From an uncultured Clostridia bacterium (GTDB lineage Bacteria > Bacillota > Clostridia > Oscillospirales > Acutalibacteraceae), in contig CALBNX010000082.1 in NCBI GenBank assembly GCA_937896885.1, positions 1-28,324 on the forward strand: a stretch of 28,324 nucleotides of DNA. The letters run 5' to 3'. A program made the position numbers and the translations under genes. Positions 24,801 to 28,324 of the stretch are shown here, piece by piece; position 1 is the first letter of the stretch, and each line of letters begins with the position of its first letter. The notes under the pieces were generated by a model. The model was given only the letters and a program-made list of their open reading frames with translations, ran no database searches and was not told where the DNA came from.

Positions 24801-25268
24801 ATAAAATTCATAGGCATTCTGTGCATCAAAATCAGATTCATATTGAAGAATAAATAAATCTTTATATCCACTGATACAATCAACAGCACCTTGATAATCA
24901 ATCTTCTGTTTTGATTTTACAATAAGTCTGCAAGTCGAGAAATCTTTGTTTTCTATATATTGTGTATCACTGTCTGTAGTTTCAAAACTTCCCGAATTGT
25001 AAAACTGATTGATTTCATTTTCTACACTATCATAAATAATTGGCAAATCAATCTCAGGTGTTTTATCTTCACTAAACTTATCGTCTTCTTCAATTTCTTC
25101 TTCATAGTCTTTTTCAATATCATAAGTTCTAATCATTTCAGTAAGATTAGATGCAAAGGTGTCAAGATTTGAAGTAATATCATTCTCTAATGTCAAAGCT
25201 GAAAAGCTATCAACAACAGACATAGTCAATAATATCAAAGACAAAAATATTGATAATATTTTCTTCAT
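21813..25268 (-). CDS. Secreted multidomain subtilase with BspA-type LRRs, Ig-like domain and dockerin
   Basis: A 1151-residue secreted serine protease. Signal peptide about 1-24; acidic propeptide to about 215; S8 domain with Asp228 (VLDSGVD), His264 (YGHGTH), Asn347 (AAGNN) and Ser412 (SGTSMAAP); a chitobiase C-terminal-like beta domain (about 472-556); BspA-type LRR_5 repeats (about 580-905); an Ig-like domain (about 938-1015, QWYKN and YYC); a FIVAR-like helical region (about 1022-1090); and a C-terminal dockerin (about 1093-1147) with two calcium loops, DVNEDGNISLVD and DMNGDGQITLVD. The dockerin should bind a cohesin on a scaffold or cell-surface protein. I chose the ATG at 25268, with GGAGG nine bases upstream; the longer frame adds 71 unlikely residues. 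There is no LPXTG signal. Confidence 0.93.
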   Translation of the reverse strand: MKKILSIFLSLILLTMSVVDSFSALTLENDITSNLDTFASNLTEMIRTYDIEKDYEEEIEEDDKFSEDKTPEIDLPIIYDSVENEINQFYNSGSFETTDSDTQYIENKDFSTCRLIVKSKQKIDYQGAVDCISGYKDLFILQYESDFDAQNAYEFYQTLDYVEYVEPDLICSAQLDEGGVPNINPEIVVGGNVTGEALSWISEEIGFESIREELKERILQDVTIAVLDSGVDTDHEFLVDRLLPNDVNLSSTGEPDSCEDDYGHGTHVSGIIVDNTPDSVKIKPYKVLNYDGKGTTSLIAIAVDMAVADGADIINLSLTAEGVHQMLEDSINEATKQNINVIVAAGNNSADLSKKTYSPACVESAVTVSAVDKNHQLSRYSNYNGPIDIAAPGDNIKSCYLNNTYSLMSGTSMAAPQVASGFAIVRSVFPEKTAEEVEEMIKEYAIKMEEKTGENKYGEGILYLKYILQVLPRTASVQFSVTSGNFNQAFKLTLTCPEEDSIILYVINGEDGIEINYLTGTKYTGPITVGDSARITAVAISKGKMFSMPVTCEYNRLIEKEDDKYDIDSSGMITNYAGIDMDIVIPDKVRGKIVKGIAANAFKNDHIIRSVQLPDTATRIGTNAFYGCSNLETVTGNGLTTIGESAFQISTIQNVPFNQITNIGKYAFSGCNNLKNVDLSNVTTVSSSAFENAQGLGEIELTKATSIGSFAFRNSDVTKVNAPVVALLTEGAFAECRFLEKLSAESAVNVTKGVFKSCTSLVTVYLPAVATLGNDVFFYSSIKFLSLPEATKLGNNVFSVCEELKAVSLPKVEKIGTNTFNECKQLEFVNLPMLKSLDYSVFTNCEQLKSLWLPQVKTIGSNAFQNTFIEYLQFDNIEKIANLPATLKGLVLPTSVKTITATTPPTSFIVYGFEGSYAQQYAEQVNKEFKTVPCVLFEMPQQVSVEDKFIHAYAIGYNCTYQWYKNDVVSNEGGTAIEGATKFFYEPSREDGATAYYCIITSNDGTNANVVVTQAIENAFEYREADYTEYNKVVETVNSLDRTLYTDDSLMVLDEIISLDISGCSLAEQNLIDEQIFAIQKALELLEYAFTTGDVNEDGNISLVDARMVLQAVAETITLNKIQSLAADMNGDGQITLVDARMSLQSVTNAT

Positions 25269-25331
25269 TTTTTCACACCTCCACATAGATATATTGAAAA
25301 AAGTTTCGAAACATTCTCGATTTATCAATTT

Positions 25332-25360
25332 ATTATAGCAAAAATCAACAAAAAGTTCAA
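25332..25360 (-). promoter_or_regulatory. Promoter of the subtilase gene
   Basis: Minus strand: TTGAAC (25355-25360), 17 bases, perfect TATAAT (25332-25337) with an extended TG one base before it. It lies about 64 bases before the chosen ATG, which supports the shorter start, because the longer frame would begin upstream of this promoter. Confidence 0.82.
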
Positions 25361-25419
25361 TATAAATTGTATAAAATGCGCATATCAATAACATTGTGTC
25401 GATTATCAAACACAAAAAG

Positions 25420-25448
25420 AAACAGCAGTATATTAAATACTGCTGTTT
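25420..25448 (-). terminator. Terminator of the M20-YfcC unit
   Basis: A perfect 12-bp inverted repeat (25420-25431 and 25437-25448) with loop ATTAA. On the minus strand it is followed by TTTCTTTTTG. It lies 20 bases after the YfcC stop. A plus-strand T-run is also present but has no upstream plus-strand gene to serve. Confidence 0.82.
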
Positions 25449-25467
25449 TTTATTAAAAATAAAGTTT

Positions 25468-26874
25468 TTAACAATATCCAATGGCTAAACCAAATAATAA
25501 CAATGCACTAGTAAGCAATAAATTTAAAACTTGAAATTTCCAAGAATATTTGACCCATTTGCCATAACTCATATCTACAAGTCCCAATGAAATGAGCAAT
25601 GCAGCATTAGTTGGATAGAACACATTTGAGAAACCGTCACCAAATGCGAAGGCAACGACACAGAGTTGTGGGCTAATCCCAAACATCTGAGCAAGTGGCA
25701 CAATAAGTGGCATTAACAAAAATGCTTTTGCAGAGCCTGAACTAATAAAGAAATTCATTACCAATACGAGCAAATAGATAAACAAGATTACAACCCATTT
25801 GGGCAAATCATTAACCATTGAAACCGCTAAATGCAAGATTGTGTCAAGAATATGTGCTTCTGTAAGGGTGTATTTGATTGACCCTGCCATCATTATTAAA
25901 AACACGGCTGGTAAAATTGCAACAACGCCTTTTAAGAATCCACTACCTAATTCTTTGCCTTTCATCCCCGAAAGTAATGTAGCAGTTATTCCAGCAACCA
26001 AAAACATCACTGCAACAATTATCATTGTGTAATCTTGTAGCGCTGTTATAAAGCCTGAACTCATAACAATTAGAATTCCCGCACCTACGATTCCCGCAAA
26101 CCATTTAAGAGCTGAATCCATTTTTACATCTTCAACAAAGCCTTGTTGCAATGCAGATGAGCCATCAAATTTATCAATTTTCTTTGCATGGCGAGTCAAA
26201 AACACAAGAAGCAAAGCATAAATCAACGCAAAACTTAACAGACGAAGCCACATTCCTGAAAACATCGGTAAATTTGCGAGACTTTGAGCAACACCAACGG
26301 TAAACGGATTGCAAACACCAGATGCAAAACCACAGCCTACTGCCAAAAGACTCATACCCATACCAGTAACTGCGTCCCAACCAAGATTTATAGCTAGTGC
26401 AACCACTATTGGTACCATTGGTACACATTCTTCAAAAGAGCCAATCAAAGCTCCCATTGCCATAAAGAAGAAACTGAGAATCGCCATCAATTTATATCTG
26501 GCATTAGCAAAGCGTTTAACAATCTTCTGCAACATATATTTCATCAGTCCACACTTTTCGAGACTGTTGAAAATTCCACCAATTACTAAAAGAAAGACGA
26601 TTATAGCAATCATCATTCCCCCACCATCAGCACCTAACACCAATATCGGTGACAAAAGCCATTTCCAAAAAGGCATTCCACCTTCAACATAGGTAAACTC
26701 TGATGATGAGTCAATAATCATATTGCCATTTGCGTCAGGTACTCTCGCATATTCACCACCAGGAATAACAAATGTTAATCCATAGGTTAATGTCATAAGC
26801 ACCAAAACAACTACGATTGCAGTAATGAATGATTTGACACCGATATTTAACCCTGTGCTTTTTTCATTTTCCAC
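25468..26874 (-). CDS. YfcC-family membrane transporter
   Basis: A 468-residue protein with about 11-12 hydrophobic segments, belonging to the YfcC/DcuC-like ion transporter group. Recognisable blocks are VIPGGEY near residue 37, MGALIGSFEECVPMVP, GCGFASGVCNPFTVGVAQ and SSGSAKAFLLMPLIVPLA. Family members are annotated as C4-dicarboxylate, arginine/ornithine or short-peptide transporters, and the substrate is not certain. It starts with GTG, which is well supported: AGGAGG lies eight bases upstream, formed by the last codons of the M20 peptidase gene, whose stop is three bases away. The tight pairing suggests the transporter handles the substrate or product of that peptidase. Confidence 0.88.
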   Translation of the reverse strand: MENEKSTGLNIGVKSFITAIVVVLVLMTLTYGLTFVIPGGEYARVPDANGNMIIDSSSEFTYVEGGMPFWKWLLSPILVLGADGGGMMIAIIVFLLVIGGIFNSLEKCGLMKYMLQKIVKRFANARYKLMAILSFFFMAMGALIGSFEECVPMVPIVVALAINLGWDAVTGMGMSLLAVGCGFASGVCNPFTVGVAQSLANLPMFSGMWLRLLSFALIYALLLVFLTRHAKKIDKFDGSSALQQGFVEDVKMDSALKWFAGIVGAGILIVMSSGFITALQDYTMIIVAVMFLVAGITATLLSGMKGKELGSGFLKGVVAILPAVFLIMMAGSIKYTLTEAHILDTILHLAVSMVNDLPKWVVILFIYLLVLVMNFFISSGSAKAFLLMPLIVPLAQMFGISPQLCVVAFAFGDGFSNVFYPTNAALLISLGLVDMSYGKWVKYSWKFQVLNLLLTSALLLFGLAIGYC

Positions 26875-26877
26875 AAA

Positions 26878-28200
26878 TCAAACCTCCTGCATTATGTATT
26901 TAAAGAAATCAACTGCTTGTGCCAATGTTTCTACATCAACATTTTCATTAAGCCCGTGAACGCTACCCATTTGCTCATTTGTAATTGTAAATGGAGCAAA
27001 ACGGATACAATTATCACAAACACGGCTCAAAAATCTGCTATCACTTGCAGCAGTCATAAGATATGGTGATGCTATAACATCGGGGAATACATTTTCAACG
27101 GCTTTTTCAACTAATCTGAATGCGTCACCCTTAAAGTCAGTTATTGGAGAAGGAAAACCCGGCTCTAACACTTCAGTTTCAATGTCAAATTTAGCCGCAA
27201 GTTGTTTTACTGCTTCAATACTTGCTTCTCTACCCTGATGATGAGAAAAACGCATATTGCCAACAACCCAAGCCTCTTGCGGAAGAACATTTCTGCCGTT
27301 TGAGCCCTGTGCCATTGTAAAAGCAAGTGTTGTTTTAACCATAGCACCTGCAGTACTATTAATAGCAGGTAAAAGTTTTGTTACAGGTTTTTTGAGAACA
27401 TTGATATTACTGAAAACTGTTTTCATATAGCCTGTCATATGAGGCGCCATTCGTCTGAACATTTCATAGATTGCATCAGGCATTTCTGACACAAATATAT
27501 CAGATTTTTCAACTTCTGCCATAAACTTACCAAGACGAACAAGTGGAGTGTTTTTGCCAGGTGTTGAAGCGTGGCCACCTTTTGAACGAGCAGTAAATTT
27601 CAAATCAGCCTGACCTTTTTCACCAAGACCAATCATAGCAAATTTACCTTTTACACCAGCGATTGGGTCAATAACAATCATACCACCTTCATCAAGCACC
27701 ATATCAAGATGAATTCCACGTTCTTTTAATGTATTACTGATTTCATTAGCACCATCGCCATTTGTTTCTTCGTTTCGTGTTGTTAAGAAATAAATATCTC
27801 TTGATGGAACAAAGCTATCATTCAAAAGTTCTTCTGCTGCTTGCAAAATAGCCCAAAGATTACCTTTTGTATCAAGTGTTCCTCTGCCCCAGATTTTGCC
27901 TTCGGCAACCTCACCTGAAAAAGCAGGATATTTCCATTCGCCCGGTGCTTCAACGACATCATGATGACTCATAAAAAGCACAGGATTTTTTGAAGAATCA
28001 GTACCCTTTAATTTAAATAACAAACTACCCTTAAATTCTTCTTTTTCGGCTTTTTCAAAAAACTTTGGGAAGAAATTTTCAAGCAATTTATGGAACTCAT
28101 AAAACTTTGTCAAATCAGTCTGACCATAAGCTGAAACTGTTTCTTTTTGAATTAATTGTGATAAAACTTCTGCATAAGCAAGATTGCGATTCTCTTTCAT
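26878..28200 (-). CDS. M20 family metallopeptidase
   Basis: A 440-residue di-zinc hydrolase of peptidase family M20. Metal and catalytic motifs: His79-x-Asp81 (SHHDVV), bridging Asp110 (GRGTLDTKG), Glu144-Glu145 (NEETNG), Asp170 (LDEGG) and a C-terminal His (VHGLNE). The dimerisation domain lies at about 188-310. The family includes carboxypeptidases, dipeptidases and N-acyl-amino-acid hydrolases. The ordering of motifs and the length resemble the PM20D1/carboxypeptidase S branch, so both peptides and N-acyl amino acids are possible. No signal peptide, so it is cytoplasmic. AAGGG lies before the ATG. It is the first gene after tRNA-Ser and is coupled to the YfcC transporter. Confidence 0.9.
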   Translation of the reverse strand: MKENRNLAYAEVLSQLIQKETVSAYGQTDLTKFYEFHKLLENFFPKFFEKAEKEEFKGSLLFKLKGTDSSKNPVLFMSHHDVVEAPGEWKYPAFSGEVAEGKIWGRGTLDTKGNLWAILQAAEELLNDSFVPSRDIYFLTTRNEETNGDGANEISNTLKERGIHLDMVLDEGGMIVIDPIAGVKGKFAMIGLGEKGQADLKFTARSKGGHASTPGKNTPLVRLGKFMAEVEKSDIFVSEMPDAIYEMFRRMAPHMTGYMKTVFSNINVLKKPVTKLLPAINSTAGAMVKTTLAFTMAQGSNGRNVLPQEAWVVGNMRFSHHQGREASIEAVKQLAAKFDIETEVLEPGFPSPITDFKGDAFRLVEKAVENVFPDVIASPYLMTAASDSRFLSRVCDNCIRFAPFTITNEQMGSVHGLNENVDVETLAQAVDFFKYIMQEV

Positions 28201-28228
28201 AACAACCCTTCTAATAATAAAAAATTTC

Positions 28229-28320
28229 TGGCGGAGATGAAGAGATTTGAACTCTTGCGCCGCTATTCACGACCTACCGCATTTCGAGTGCGGACCCTTC
28301 AACCACTTGGGTACATCTCC
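28229..28320 (-). tRNA. tRNA-Ser (anticodon CGA)
   Basis: Acceptor stem GGAGATG (28314-28320) pairs with CATCTCC (28233-28239), followed by discriminator G and an encoded CCA (28229-28231). The anticodon stem is CCGCA/TGCGG with loop CTCGAAA, giving anticodon CGA, which reads UCG. The long variable arm and the T-loop GTTCAAATC fit serine tRNA. It lies 28 bases upstream of the M20 peptidase gene on the same strand with no clear terminator between them. Confidence 0.96.
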
Positions 28321-28324
28321 ATAT

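Noticed and set aside
21813..25268. The subtilase as a substrate for the sortases in the window
   Set aside because: Its C terminus is a dockerin, with no LPXTG-like motif, hydrophobic tail or positive end.
25269..25481. The 71-residue N-terminal extension of the subtilase reading frame
   Set aside because: A strong promoter and a GGAGG site lie downstream of the longer start, and the shorter start gives a classic signal peptide directly.
1..28324. CRISPR arrays, prophage, insertion sequences or integrative elements
   Set aside because: I saw no direct-repeat array, integrase, transposase, phage structural gene or tRNA-flanking duplication. The tRNA-Ser at the right edge has no integrase beside it.

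Overview
The window looks like chromosomal DNA from a low-GC, endospore-forming Firmicute of the Clostridia, probably a gut Ruminococcaceae/Oscillospirales-type organism. The reasons are AT-rich genes with AGGAGG-type ribosome binding sites, a YpeB germination protein, a SpoIID-type domain, class B-like sortases, a bile-salt-hydrolase-family enzyme and a secreted protease with a dockerin and BspA-type leucine-rich repeats. I saw no phage, insertion sequence or CRISPR array. The organism is an inference from family content; nothing here fixes the species.

Layout. 1-147 (minus): a TPP riboswitch aptamer and its promoter, serving a gene beyond the left edge. 137-2669 (minus): RecD2-type helicase and a small membrane protein. 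2716-3116 (minus): RNase P RNA with its own promoter and terminator. 3097-12094 (minus): a tightly packed gene run, read from its promoter near 12080: cysteine desulfurase, ThiI, CinA C-terminal amidase, two class B-like sortases, a membrane protein with a degenerate CinA-like cytoplasmic half and a SpoIID external half, GalE, and a HAD phosphatase. 12174-13859 (plus): YpeB and a small lipoprotein. 13901-16923 (minus): MFS transporter, bile salt hydrolase homologue, PnuC. 16977-21770 (plus): a leader with a 29-codon ORF and an intrinsic terminator, two ABC exporter half-transporters, and a FliB-like cysteine-rich protein. 21813-25360 (minus): a large secreted subtilase. 25468-28320 (minus): YfcC-family transporter, M20 peptidase and tRNA-Ser(CGA).

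How the parts may work together. Cysteine desulfurase and ThiI form the known sulfur relay for tRNA 4-thiouridine. The downstream genes of that run concern the cell surface or envelope. The ABC pair appears to be controlled by transcription attenuation: the start of the leader ORF can pair with the 3' arm of the terminator, much like BmrB-bmrCD in Bacillus subtilis. The bile salt hydrolase start codon lies in one arm of a perfect 15-bp inverted repeat, which suggests control at translation or at a DNA operator. M20 peptidase and YfcC transporter are probably co-expressed for peptide or acyl-amino-acid use.

The most unusual items are the CinA-like/SpoIID fusion, the leader-ORF attenuator before the ABC pair, the hairpin on the bile salt hydrolase start codon, the Asn-to-Arg change in that enzyme's pocket, and the conserved tail shared by the two sortases.
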